From JANRJY01 sp033763735 (lineage in GTDB: Bacteria; Bacteroidota; Bacteroidia; Cytophagales; UBA9547), in the NCBI GenBank assembly GCA_033763735.1, contig JANRJY010000119.1:1-64000 (forward strand): 64,000 bases of DNA. Direction: 5' to 3'. Shown in pieces: positions 34,700 to 42,286 of this stretch. Position numbers and translations under genes: made by a program. A model generated the notes under the pieces. That model had not been told where the DNA came from and made no database searches. It saw only the letters and a list, made by a program, of their open reading frames with translations. Position 1 is the first letter of the stretch. Each line of letters begins with the position of its first letter.

Positions 34700-34903
34700 A
34701 TGGGAAGAGGAGACATTAAAACAAAAAAGGGAAAGCTTTGGAACGGAAGCTTTGGTAAAAAAAGACCACGTAAAGCAGCTAAAGTTGAAATACCTGCCAA
34801 AGTAGAAAAAGTACCAAAAGTTGTTGCAGCGCCAAAAGTTGTAGAAGCAGTTAAAGAGGTTAAGGCTAAACCAAAAGCGGCTCCAAAAGCCAAAGCAGAA
34901 TAA
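34700..34903 (+). CDS. 30S ribosomal protein THX
   Basis: The first 28 residues (MGRGDIKTKKGKLWNGSFGK, then KRPRK) match the small basic THX protein that sits in the head of the 30S subunit in Thermus, Bacteroidota and related lineages. The protein continues to 67 residues with a Lys/Ala/Val/Pro-rich, low-complexity tail (KVEIPAKVEKVPKV-type repeats), longer than the roughly 27-residue Thermus protein. The tail may be disordered and RNA-binding. A strong promoter precedes it, and the glucokinase gene follows 15 bases later. Confidence 0.88.
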   Translation: MGRGDIKTKKGKLWNGSFGKKRPRKAAKVEIPAKVEKVPKVVAAPKVVEAVKEVKAKPKAAPKAKAE

Positions 34904-34918
34904 ACTGCAATCAGGCAA

Positions 34919-35647
34919 ATGGATGTATTAGGAATAGACATTGGCGGCTCTGGAATTAAAGGTGCCATTGTTGATTTGAATGATGGTTCTCTCAAAACAG
35001 AGCGATTACGAATTGAAACACCTGTGCCCGCTACACCTCTTTCAGTAGCAGGGAAGGTTATTGAATTAGCACGTTTTTTTGATTGGAAAGGGAAAATTGG
35101 TTGTGGTTTTCCGGCTGTTATCCGTCATGGTGTTGCCAAAACTGCAGCAAATGTTGACCAAAGTTGGATTAATGCTGATGTTGAAAAGCTTTTTACCGAA
35201 TCTACAGGATGCCAAACTAAAGTTGTGAATGATGCGGATGCTGCCGGATTGGCTGAAATGAAGTATGGCGTAGGCAAAGATGTAAAAGGATTGGTTTTGC
35301 TTTTGACCATTGGTACAGGAATTGGTTCAGCTTTGTTTAATGATGGCGTATTAGTTCCTAATTCTGAATATGGGCATTTTTATTATAAAGACGTTGTGGC
35401 AGAAAAGTATTGCTCTGATTCGGCTCGTAAAAAATATGAATTAGAATGGATAGATTGGGCAAAAAGATTTAATAATTATCTCAAACATCTAGAGCGAGTA
35501 ATCAATCCAGATTTGTTTATAATTGGTGGAGGAGTAAGCAAAAAACAGGAAAAGTTTATGCCTTTCATTGGTATTGATACTGAAATAAAAATAGCCCAAC
35601 TCGAAAACAACGCAGGTATTATTGGGGCTGCTCTAGCTGGGATTTAA
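34919..35647 (+). CDS. ROK-family polyphosphate glucokinase-like kinase
   Basis: This sugar kinase of the ROK/hexokinase fold has 242 residues. The phosphate-binding motif DIGGSGIKGAIVD opens the protein, with NDADAAGLAEM containing the catalytic Asp region. GTGIGSALFNDGVLVPNSEYGH follows, then INPDLFIIGGGVSKK. The short length and ELEWIDWAKRFNNYL region fit polyphosphate-glucose phosphotransferases rather than NagC-type regulators, and there is no DNA-binding domain. It should phosphorylate glucose to glucose-6-phosphate; polyphosphate versus ATP use cannot be decided from sequence alone. Confidence 0.85.
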   Translation: MDVLGIDIGGSGIKGAIVDLNDGSLKTERLRIETPVPATPLSVAGKVIELARFFDWKGKIGCGFPAVIRHGVAKTAANVDQSWINADVEKLFTESTGCQTKVVNDADAAGLAEMKYGVGKDVKGLVLLLTIGTGIGSALFNDGVLVPNSEYGHFYYKDVVAEKYCSDSARKKYELEWIDWAKRFNNYLKHLERVINPDLFIIGGGVSKKQEKFMPFIGIDTEIKIAQLENNAGIIGAALAGI

Positions 35648-35692
35648 GCAATAGTATTATTTGCGAAGTTTGAAAAGAAATTATTTATAACT

Positions 35693-36013
35693 TTGGATAT
35701 CAAATGTGTTGAATATACCGCAATCAACATTCTTCAAAAGTATAATTTTTCGAAGGAAGATGCAGAAGCATTTTTAGAAACTTTTAAGGAGGCAAAGTCT
35801 GATGATCTTGCAACCAAGGCAGATATATTGCGATTAGAAAAAGAAATAGCTGAAATAAAAAAAAACACCCAAATTGAATTTGCTGAAATCAAAAAAGATA
35901 TAAGAATTCTTGAAGTTAAAATTGAATCCACCAAAAATCAGTTAATAATCTGGTTAACAGGGATTATATTTGCTTCAACAGGTTTAATTATTGGTGTGTT
36001 AAAGTTAAGTTGA
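35693..36013 (+). CDS. Coiled-coil protein with C-terminal membrane anchor (DUF1640-like)
   Basis: A 106-residue frame from a TTG start. Residues 20-80 contain a long charged coiled coil (LATKADILRLEKEIAEIKKN). A single C-terminal membrane helix follows (WLTGIIFASTGLIIGVL). This matches the small DUF1640-like proteins that carry the LATKADI motif, often scattered as repeats in bacterial genomes. The function is unknown. A minus-strand frame over the same bases is an antisense shadow. Confidence 0.75.
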   Translation: MDIKCVEYTAINILQKYNFSKEDAEAFLETFKEAKSDDLATKADILRLEKEIAEIKKNTQIEFAEIKKDIRILEVKIESTKNQLIIWLTGIIFASTGLIIGVLKLS

Positions 36014-36017
36014 TTTT

Positions 36018-36815
36018 TTATTTTTTCTGTACCAAATAAAAAACAGTAGTACTGACAAAATCTCTTAGTACAGGAATTCGTTTTATCCAATTCCATTGTT
36101 TTATGGGTTTCCAGCCAAACTTGTATTGATATATCGGATTTATAAAATAAAATTGGTTTTTGATGATTATGAAAAGGGTGTCCTTACATATTTTTTCAAA
36201 TCGAGCGGTACTAATGCCCGTTTCTTTGACTTCAATCATTTCCTGAATTTTATAGGGTTGTTCTCCAAATATTTTCAAAATACTTTTAAATATTGGCAAA
36301 GGAAATAAGTGAAAATAGGGTAAATACATCAACACTTTAGATTTGCATATTTGTTGATGGCCACCCCAAGGCATGTACCAAGGTGGAAATCCAAAAAACA
36401 CAACTGCATTTGGTGACATTATTTGCTGCAAATAGCCAATGAGTTTCTTTTGATTTGGAATGTGTTCAATAGTATCTTTTAAAATGATGATGTCGAAATA
36501 TTGTTTGAATTCAGCATTAAAATCAAGGTCATATATGTTTTTACAAATAAAATTTACTAAGCCCGATTCAACTTCGCTTTGCATAAACTTGTTAGCATTT
36601 TCAACCTTACTCGAACTAAGTTCTACACCTATACATTTGCAACCTAATTCGGTAAATGCTTTTAACACCCCCCCCTCGGCACAACCAATTTCCAAAACCT
36701 TTGAATTTGAGGTTATTTGAAATGAAGTTTGGATAAATGGAATTACATAATTTTTGGTGTTTTCGTACTGATGACGAAAGTATTCCGTTTTATTATGATG
36801 AAATTCGAAACTCAT
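36018..36815 (-). CDS. Class I SAM-dependent methyltransferase
   Basis: A 265-residue Rossmann-fold methyltransferase. The SAM-binding motif I is VLEIGCAEGGVLKAF, the acidic strand-2 end is CIGVELSSSK, and motif IV region is IIILKDTIEHIPNQ. The C-terminal aromatic part (PPWYMPWGGHQQICKSK) resembles methyltransferases of O-antigen and glycolipid clusters. The divergent glycosyltransferase family 9 gene 40 bases away supports a cell-surface glycan role. The substrate is not known. Confidence 0.88.
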   Translation of the reverse strand: MSFEFHHNKTEYFRHQYENTKNYVIPFIQTSFQITSNSKVLEIGCAEGGVLKAFTELGCKCIGVELSSSKVENANKFMQSEVESGLVNFICKNIYDLDFNAEFKQYFDIIILKDTIEHIPNQKKLIGYLQQIMSPNAVVFFGFPPWYMPWGGHQQICKSKVLMYLPYFHLFPLPIFKSILKIFGEQPYKIQEMIEVKETGISTARFEKICKDTLFIIIKNQFYFINPIYQYKFGWKPIKQWNWIKRIPVLRDFVSTTVFYLVQKK

Positions 36816-36855
36816 TTTACAAAAATATGCTAAAAATGTTCATTTTTATGCCAAT

Positions 36856-38037
36856 ATGAGGATGTCGGCAATAATTTATCATTCTAAACGGGCAATAGTT
36901 AATATATTTTGTTTTTGTTTGGATGCTTTTATTACAAGTCATACGTCAAAAATCAAGCAGAAACCCTCTAAAAAGCAGGTCTTACTGATTCGCATTGACG
37001 CAATTGGTGATTTTATCATATGGACATCTACTTTGCCCGGATATCGACAACTTTATCCAAAAGAAACACATGAAATCACACTTGTGGGTCATGAATCATG
37101 GTTGTCATTGGCAATAAAATCTGGCTTTTTTAATCATACTTTCGGTATTGACCGCAAAAAACTGATGTTAGACTTTAAGTACAGACTTCAAATTATGTCT
37201 CAAATATCAAAATGGAAAGCATTTGATACGGTAATATATCATACATATTCTCGTGAATTTGCGTCAGGTGATTTGTTAGTAAAAAAAATAAAATCAAAAC
37301 ATAAAATTTCAATTAAATCAGATGAAGCTATTGATATAAACTTTTGGCATAATATTAGTAATTCATGGTATTCTGAATTGAAGATTCCTATGGTAAAAGG
37401 TATACATGAACTATTTAAAAATGAGGCATTTATACAATCGCTAGGAATTCAGGATTATCAAATTTCTTTGCCTGATTTGAATTATTTAAAAGTAAAATTA
37501 AATCAAAAATTGCCCGAAAAATATTATGTTCTTTTCCCTGGAGCAAGGGTGCATTTAAGGCAATGGCCTGAGGATAAATTTGCTGAGATTGCGAAAAAAA
37601 TATTTCAAAAATATAAGTTAATTGGAGTTATATGCGGGTCTGAAAATGAATATAACTTAGGAGAAAGCATCAAAAATAGTTCGGAAGCGCCTTTAATTAA
37701 CTTGTCCGGTAACACCAGTTTGGAAGAACTCATTAACATAATTGCTCATGCATCTTTTTTGATTGGAAATGAAACATCAGGCATTCATATTTCGGTTGCT
37801 ATGAATGTACCTTCAATTTGTATTTTGGGTGGGGGACATTTTGGGCGGTTTGCACCTTATCCTGTTCATTTCTTAAATAAAAGTGCGGCTCAATTCAATA
37901 CTACATTTCCAATGCCTTGTTATAATTGTGATTGGAATTGCAAATTTCAAATTAATAAAACTGATGTTGTCCCTTGCATTAAGAACATAGAAGAAGACCA
38001 AGTTTGGAATCAGGTATTAAAGCTTATTTCAGAGTAA
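36856..38037 (+). CDS. Glycosyltransferase family 9 (heptosyltransferase-like)
   Basis: A GT-B enzyme of 393 residues resembling ADP-heptose:LPS heptosyltransferases. N-terminal LLIRIDAIGDFIIWTSTLPG, then PGARVHLRQWPEDKF in the second domain, and the nucleotide-sugar site GNETSGIHISVAMNVPSICI with GGGHFGRFAPYP. A Cys cluster near the end (CYNCDWNC) is found in some Bacteroidota members. It should add a heptose or related sugar during LPS or glycan assembly at the inner membrane. It is divergent from the methyltransferase gene. Confidence 0.92.
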   Translation: MRMSAIIYHSKRAIVNIFCFCLDAFITSHTSKIKQKPSKKQVLLIRIDAIGDFIIWTSTLPGYRQLYPKETHEITLVGHESWLSLAIKSGFFNHTFGIDRKKLMLDFKYRLQIMSQISKWKAFDTVIYHTYSREFASGDLLVKKIKSKHKISIKSDEAIDINFWHNISNSWYSELKIPMVKGIHELFKNEAFIQSLGIQDYQISLPDLNYLKVKLNQKLPEKYYVLFPGARVHLRQWPEDKFAEIAKKIFQKYKLIGVICGSENEYNLGESIKNSSEAPLINLSGNTSLEELINIIAHASFLIGNETSGIHISVAMNVPSICILGGGHFGRFAPYPVHFLNKSAAQFNTTFPMPCYNCDWNCKFQINKTDVVPCIKNIEEDQVWNQVLKLISE

Positions 38038-38081
38038 TTTTAATTTTTTTAACAAAAACAAAATGCCCAATATTTTTTTAT

Positions 38082-38089
38082 TACATTTG
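38082..38089 (+). promoter_or_regulatory. -7 promoter element upstream of queA
   Basis: TACATTTG matches the Bacteroidota -7 consensus TAnnTTTG and lies 43 bases before the queA ATG, giving a predicted leader of about 36 bases. A clear TTTG at -33 is absent, so strength is uncertain. Confidence 0.4.
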
Positions 38090-38131
38090 CACCCCATTTA
38101 TTAGCAATAGTCTGCCCCAAACAAAATTTTA

Positions 38132-39178
38132 ATGAAATTATCAGAATTTAACTACAATTTACCTCCTGAATTAATTGCCCAATATCCAACTGAAAATCGT
38201 GACGAATGTCGATTAATGGTTGTAAATAGAGCCACCAAAACCATTGAACATCGAAATTTTAAAGATATTATTGAATATTTCAATGAAAATGATGTACTCA
38301 TTGCCAATGATTCCATGGTGTTTCCTGCTCGATTATATGGAAATAAAGAAAAAACAGGAGCAAAAATTGAGGTTTTTTTATTACGTCAATTAACTACAGA
38401 TGGTCATTTGTGGGATGTTTTGGTTGATCCTGCTCGTAAAATCCGTGTTGGAAACAAACTTTACTTCGGAAATGGGGATTTAGTAGCAGAGGTTATCGAT
38501 AATACAACTTCAAGAGGTAGAACTATTCGATTTTTATTTGATGGTACTGGTGAAGATTTTATGAAGGTTATTGACCACTTGGGTGAAACGCCCCTTCCAA
38601 AATATATCAAGCGTAAAGTTGAGCCTGAAGATAGAGAAAGATTCCAAACCATTTTTGCAAATAAATTAGGATCCGTATCGGCACCATCAGCAGGGATGCA
38701 TTTTACAAAACAATTAGTAAAAAGATTTGAAATAAAAGGTGTTCATATTGATCAAATAACGCTATATGTTGGTTTAGGTTCATTTCGCCCGGTTGATGTG
38801 GAAGATTTGACCAAACACAAAATGGATTCGGAACGCTTTATAATTCCTGAAAGTGTAGTTACTAAAGTAAATGCAGCTCTTGACAATAAACAAAAGGTAT
38901 GTGCCATCGGAAGTACAGTTTTGCGTTCATTAGAATCTTCAGTTTCAGCTGGTAACAGACTTAAACCTAACGATTTATGGACAGATAAATTTATTTTCCC
39001 TCCTTTCGATTTTAAAATTTGCAATTCGTTTGTTACTAACTTTCATATGCCCGAATCAACATTAATGATGATGACTTGCGCATTTGGTGGGTTTGAGCTT
39101 ATAAAACATGCATATGAAGTTGCCATAAAGGAAAATTATCGTTTTCTGACATATGGCGATGCCATGCTGATTTTATAA
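38132..39178 (+). CDS. queA: S-adenosylmethionine:tRNA ribosyltransferase-isomerase
   Basis: This enzyme transfers and isomerises the ribose of SAM to make epoxyqueuosine at tRNA position 34. The 348-residue protein has the family start FNYNLPPELIAQYP, DECRLMVVNR, and VLIANDSMVFPARLYGNKEKTGAKIEVFLL. SVSAPSAGMHFTKQLV and HMPESTLMMMTCAFGG appear in the C-terminal part. Length is normal. The genes for IspD and an RluA-type synthase follow on the same strand. Confidence 0.97.
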   Translation: MKLSEFNYNLPPELIAQYPTENRDECRLMVVNRATKTIEHRNFKDIIEYFNENDVLIANDSMVFPARLYGNKEKTGAKIEVFLLRQLTTDGHLWDVLVDPARKIRVGNKLYFGNGDLVAEVIDNTTSRGRTIRFLFDGTGEDFMKVIDHLGETPLPKYIKRKVEPEDRERFQTIFANKLGSVSAPSAGMHFTKQLVKRFEIKGVHIDQITLYVGLGSFRPVDVEDLTKHKMDSERFIIPESVVTKVNAALDNKQKVCAIGSTVLRSLESSVSAGNRLKPNDLWTDKFIFPPFDFKICNSFVTNFHMPESTLMMMTCAFGGFELIKHAYEVAIKENYRFLTYGDAMLIL

Positions 39179-39219
39179 AACTTATTTTAATATTCATCAT
39201 TCTTATTATTTTTACTTTA

Positions 39220-39897
39220 ATGGATGAATATGTTGTAATTGTAGCCGGAGGAAATGGTACTCGAATGGGTACGCAGTTGCCTAAGCAATTCATTGTGTTA
39301 AATGGATTGCCAGTGTTGATGCATACCATTTTACAGTTTTATAGATACAATATTAACATTAAAATAATTGTAGTGCTTCCTGCAATTCAAATTGAATTTT
39401 GGAAAGAATTGTGTGTTAAACATAATTTTTCAGTTGCTCATGAAATTGTTACCGGTGGCAACTCTCGGTTTCATTCCGTCAAAAATGGACTTAATTCAAT
39501 TTTATATTCCAATGCGTTGGTTGCTATACATGATGGCGTTCGCCCTTTTGTACCTATTTCTGTAATTGAAGATAGTTTCGAGTCGGCATCAAAATATGGT
39601 AGTGGTGTGGTGGCAGTAGCACTTAAAGATTCCATAAGAAAGAAAATAAGTAACGAGAATTCAACTGCTTTGAACAGAAATGATTATGTATTAATGCAAA
39701 CGCCACAAACATTTAATCTTATGCAAATCAAAAGTGCATTTCAAGTTTCCGAAAATCCTTCCTTTACTGATGATGCAACTGTATTTGAAGCTTCGGGCTA
39801 TACCATTAAATTGGTTGAAGGCGATTATAAAAATATCAAAATAACCACCCCTGAAGATTTAATAATTGCACAAGCATTTATCAACGCACAAAAGTGA
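39220..39897 (+). CDS. ispD: 2-C-methyl-D-erythritol 4-phosphate cytidylyltransferase
   Basis: This MEP-pathway enzyme makes CDP-methylerythritol, a precursor of all isoprenoids. The 225-residue protein has the nucleotide-binding start VAGGNGTRMGTQLPKQF, the central VAIHDGVRPFVP and the end DYKNIKITTPEDLIIAQAF. Length and motifs are complete. It shows the host uses the MEP route, which would feed any terpenoid enzyme such as that at 7728-9701. It overlaps the pseudouridine synthase gene by four bases. Confidence 0.96.
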   Translation: MDEYVVIVAGGNGTRMGTQLPKQFIVLNGLPVLMHTILQFYRYNINIKIIVVLPAIQIEFWKELCVKHNFSVAHEIVTGGNSRFHSVKNGLNSILYSNALVAIHDGVRPFVPISVIEDSFESASKYGSGVVAVALKDSIRKKISNENSTALNRNDYVLMQTPQTFNLMQIKSAFQVSENPSFTDDATVFEASGYTIKLVEGDYKNIKITTPEDLIIAQAFINAQK

Positions 39898-40922
39898 ATG
39901 AATTAGAAATTAATGAATCTGAAGGTGCTGACGAAGAACTTTTTGAGCATCACAAATTCGTAGTTGACAAGGGTCAATCTTTAATACGAATTGACAAATT
40001 TATCACTGATAAAATTCAAAATGCTACTCGAAACAAAGTTCAAAATGCTATAGATGCCAATTTGATTTTGGTAAATAACAAACCAGTTAAAGCCAATTAC
40101 CGAATCAAACCTGCAGATGTGATATCAATATTTCTCACTTCTCCTCCCCGTAATGAAGAAATATTAGGTGAAAATATCCCTTTAAACATCGTATATGAAG
40201 ATGATGAGCTTGCAGTAATCAACAAACCTCCCGGAATGGTTGTGCATCCTGCATATGGTAACTGGACTGGGACATTAGTTAACGCTTTGGTTTATCATTT
40301 CGATAATTTGCCTTCTTCAAGGAATGGAAGTATAAGACCAGGGTTAATCCATCGAATAGATAAGGATACCAGTGGATTAATGGTAATTGCAAAGTCCGAA
40401 ATAGCAATGACGCATATAGCGAAACAATTTTTTGATCATTCTACTGATAGAGTTTATCATGCTTTGGTTTGGGGTGAGCTTAAAAAAACAGAAGGTACAA
40501 TTCAAACATTACTTGGTCGAAGTCCTTATGACAGAAAAATAGTAACGGTGGTGGAAGATCCTGAAAAGGGCAAGAACGCCATAACCCATTATAAAGTACT
40601 CCAAAGTTATCAAATGGTTACATTAGTTGAATGCAGACTTGAAACCGGACGTACACATCAAATTAGGGCACATATGAAACATTTAGGACATCCATTATTC
40701 AATGATGCTTCCTACGGAGGTGACAAAATTCACAAAGGACAAGTAACATCGAGGTATAAATCATTCATTGACAAATGTTTTGAAATCATGCCTCGTCAGG
40801 CTTTGCATGCCAAAACTCTTGGATTTGAACATCCTACTTTACAAAAACGACTTTTTTTTAATTCTGAATTGCCTCAAGATTTTGCTGCAGTTCTAAATGA
40901 ATGGAATCAATTTGCCATTTAA
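39894..40922 (+). CDS. RluA-family pseudouridine synthase
   Basis: A 342-residue RNA pseudouridine synthase. An N-terminal S4 domain (about 20-90; LIRIDKFITDKIQNATRNKVQNAI) precedes the catalytic domain. That domain has HRIDKDTSGLMVIAKS carrying the active Asp, and the motif GRTHQIRAHMKHLGHPL. This layout is that of RluD, which modifies helix 69 of 23S rRNA; other RluA-type targets cannot be excluded. It overlaps ispD by four bases, so translation is likely coupled. Confidence 0.94.
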   Translation: MNELEINESEGADEELFEHHKFVVDKGQSLIRIDKFITDKIQNATRNKVQNAIDANLILVNNKPVKANYRIKPADVISIFLTSPPRNEEILGENIPLNIVYEDDELAVINKPPGMVVHPAYGNWTGTLVNALVYHFDNLPSSRNGSIRPGLIHRIDKDTSGLMVIAKSEIAMTHIAKQFFDHSTDRVYHALVWGELKKTEGTIQTLLGRSPYDRKIVTVVEDPEKGKNAITHYKVLQSYQMVTLVECRLETGRTHQIRAHMKHLGHPLFNDASYGGDKIHKGQVTSRYKSFIDKCFEIMPRQALHAKTLGFEHPTLQKRLFFNSELPQDFAAVLNEWNQFAI

Positions 40923-41022
40923 TAGTATTTTTTTGTAGAAGAAATATAAAGTTTCATTTTTTTATTATACTTTTTGACTCAATTTCTATAATTAACGTAT
41001 TATTCCGAATATTTAAATATTT

Positions 41023-41610
41023 ATGAGTCAAAATAGCACCAGTAATTATCCCGGTCAACTTTCATACGTTTATGGTTTGTATAAAACGCTTAAAACAAAA
41101 AACTTCATTTTATCATTTGAAGGTGGATTTTCTCAAAATTTAACAAAAAATATTTTAACACTTACTGAAAATAAGCTAAACAGTATAGGTGAGGAAGAAA
41201 GTGTTAAAAAGAAAGTTTTTAATGTAATGGTAGAATGCCTTCAAAATATATGTAAATATGCAGATGAAGCAGAAAGACCGGATGAATACAATAATCATGG
41301 CATATTTATGATTGGTAAAGACGAATTAGGATATTTTTTAGTGTCTGGTAATTTTGTAAATAATGATCAAATTACTCAGTTGACTTCTAAAATAAATGCG
41401 GTTAATAGCCTCGACAAGGAAGGACTTAAAGACTTGTATAAAACAACCTTACAAGAATCAGTGTTGCATGAAAAAGGAGGCGCAAATTTAGGATTAATTG
41501 ATATTGCACGTAAATCCGGTCAAAAGCTTGATTATAATTTTGATAAAATTGACGACAAGTGCGCTTTTTATACTCTGAAAACAAGAGTGAATAAACCAAT
41601 GCTGACATAG
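41023..41610 (+). CDS. SiaB-family protein kinase-like protein
   Basis: A 195-residue cytosolic protein matching the DUF6272/SiaB family. It shows LSFEGGFSQNLTKNILTLTENKL, then VFNVMVECLQNICKYAD with an ATPase N-box-like Glu-Asn, and the glycine-rich GGANLGLIDIARKSG. In Pseudomonas SiaB phosphorylates SiaC to control a diguanylate cyclase. No SiaC-, SiaA- or SiaD-like gene lies nearby, so the local partner is unknown. It is monocistronic, and Hsp20 follows after about 140 bases. Confidence 0.8.
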   Translation: MSQNSTSNYPGQLSYVYGLYKTLKTKNFILSFEGGFSQNLTKNILTLTENKLNSIGEEESVKKKVFNVMVECLQNICKYADEAERPDEYNNHGIFMIGKDELGYFLVSGNFVNNDQITQLTSKINAVNSLDKEGLKDLYKTTLQESVLHEKGGANLGLIDIARKSGQKLDYNFDKIDDKCAFYTLKTRVNKPMLT

Positions 41611-41615
41611 ACTTA

Positions 41616-41669
41616 TGACAAAATGACCGTATTTTGTTTTTGCTTTTTGTAAATTATGCCAAAATGGCA
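41616..41669 (+). promoter_or_regulatory. Paired TGNCA-N3-TGNC motifs upstream of hsp20
   Basis: TGACA-AAA-TGACC at 41616-41628 and a perfect palindrome TGCCA-AAA-TGGCA at 41657-41669 share one layout. A third half-like CTGGCATTATTTTT lies at 41693. They sit between the SiaB-like stop and the hsp20 start. Repeated dyads in front of a heat-shock gene suggest an operator, but no regulator can be named. Confidence 0.45.
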
Positions 41670-41749
41670 TTATTTTTTCTAATTTTCATGCTCTGGCATT
41701 ATTTTTAATAGGTAATAAATAAATGTTTCACAATTTAAACCTTAAAACT

Positions 41750-42172
41750 ATGGCACTTATTAAATATAACCCAATTTTGGCACCCAGTACATTCTCTAAC
41801 TTAGTTGATAGACTATTTACAGATGTATATTCAGACGAAAATCCAGCGATAAGTTTTTCTCCTGAGGTTGACTTATCCGAAACTGAGAAAGAATATGAAA
41901 TTCATGTTTCTCTTCCAGGATTCAAAAAAGAGGATATTGCAGTAGATGTTAAAGACAATTACATTACTATATCAGGCGAAAGAAAATTTGTAAAAGAAGA
42001 CAAAAAATACCATACCGTTGAAAGCAGTTATGGAAAGTTCCAAAGAAGTTTCAGGTTACCTGCAACTGTCAATGAAAATAACATTAGTGCAAAATTCAAC
42101 AATGGTATATTGGAAGTAAAACTTGGCAAAGACGAGAAAAAAGTACTCAGCCATAAAGTTGAAATTAAATAA
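41750..42172 (+). CDS. Hsp20/alpha-crystallin small heat-shock protein
   Basis: An ATP-independent holdase chaperone of 140 residues from the ATG at 41750. An upstream in-frame ATG at 41723 would add nine residues not seen in relatives. The alpha-crystallin domain includes VDLSETEKEYEIHVSLPGFK, DNYITISGERK and the C-terminal FNNGILEVKLGK, with a basic VEIK end. The N-terminal ILAPSTFSNLVDRLFTD is typical of Bacteroidota members. It has its own terminator and dyad motifs upstream, indicating a single-gene stress unit. Confidence 0.95.
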   Translation: MALIKYNPILAPSTFSNLVDRLFTDVYSDENPAISFSPEVDLSETEKEYEIHVSLPGFKKEDIAVDVKDNYITISGERKFVKEDKKYHTVESSYGKFQRSFRLPATVNENNISAKFNNGILEVKLGKDEKKVLSHKVEIK

Positions 42173-42185
42173 TTGAACGCTATAG

Positions 42186-42216
42186 AGGCACAGATAAAAC
42201 TTCTGTGCCTTTTTTA
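42186..42216 (+). terminator. Intrinsic terminator after hsp20
   Basis: AGGCACAGA (42186-42194) pairs perfectly with TCTGTGCCT (42202-42210) around a 7-base loop. A run of T follows to 42216. This is a textbook intrinsic terminator beginning 14 bases after the hsp20 stop. Confidence 0.9.
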
Positions 42217-42286
42217 TTGTTTAGATTAAATAAAATAAAATGTAAATCGTTATTGACCTAAATTCACAAAAAAACAATTCATTGTT

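Noticed and set aside
34687..34995. Minus-strand frames opposite the THX and glucokinase genes
   Set aside because: They mirror the Lys/Ala-rich THX tail; the plus strand has a consensus promoter, THX motif and normal start.
41691..41710. Sigma-54 promoter before hsp20 (TGGCATTATTTTT)
   Set aside because: The -24-like GG is present, but there is no GC at the required -12 position.
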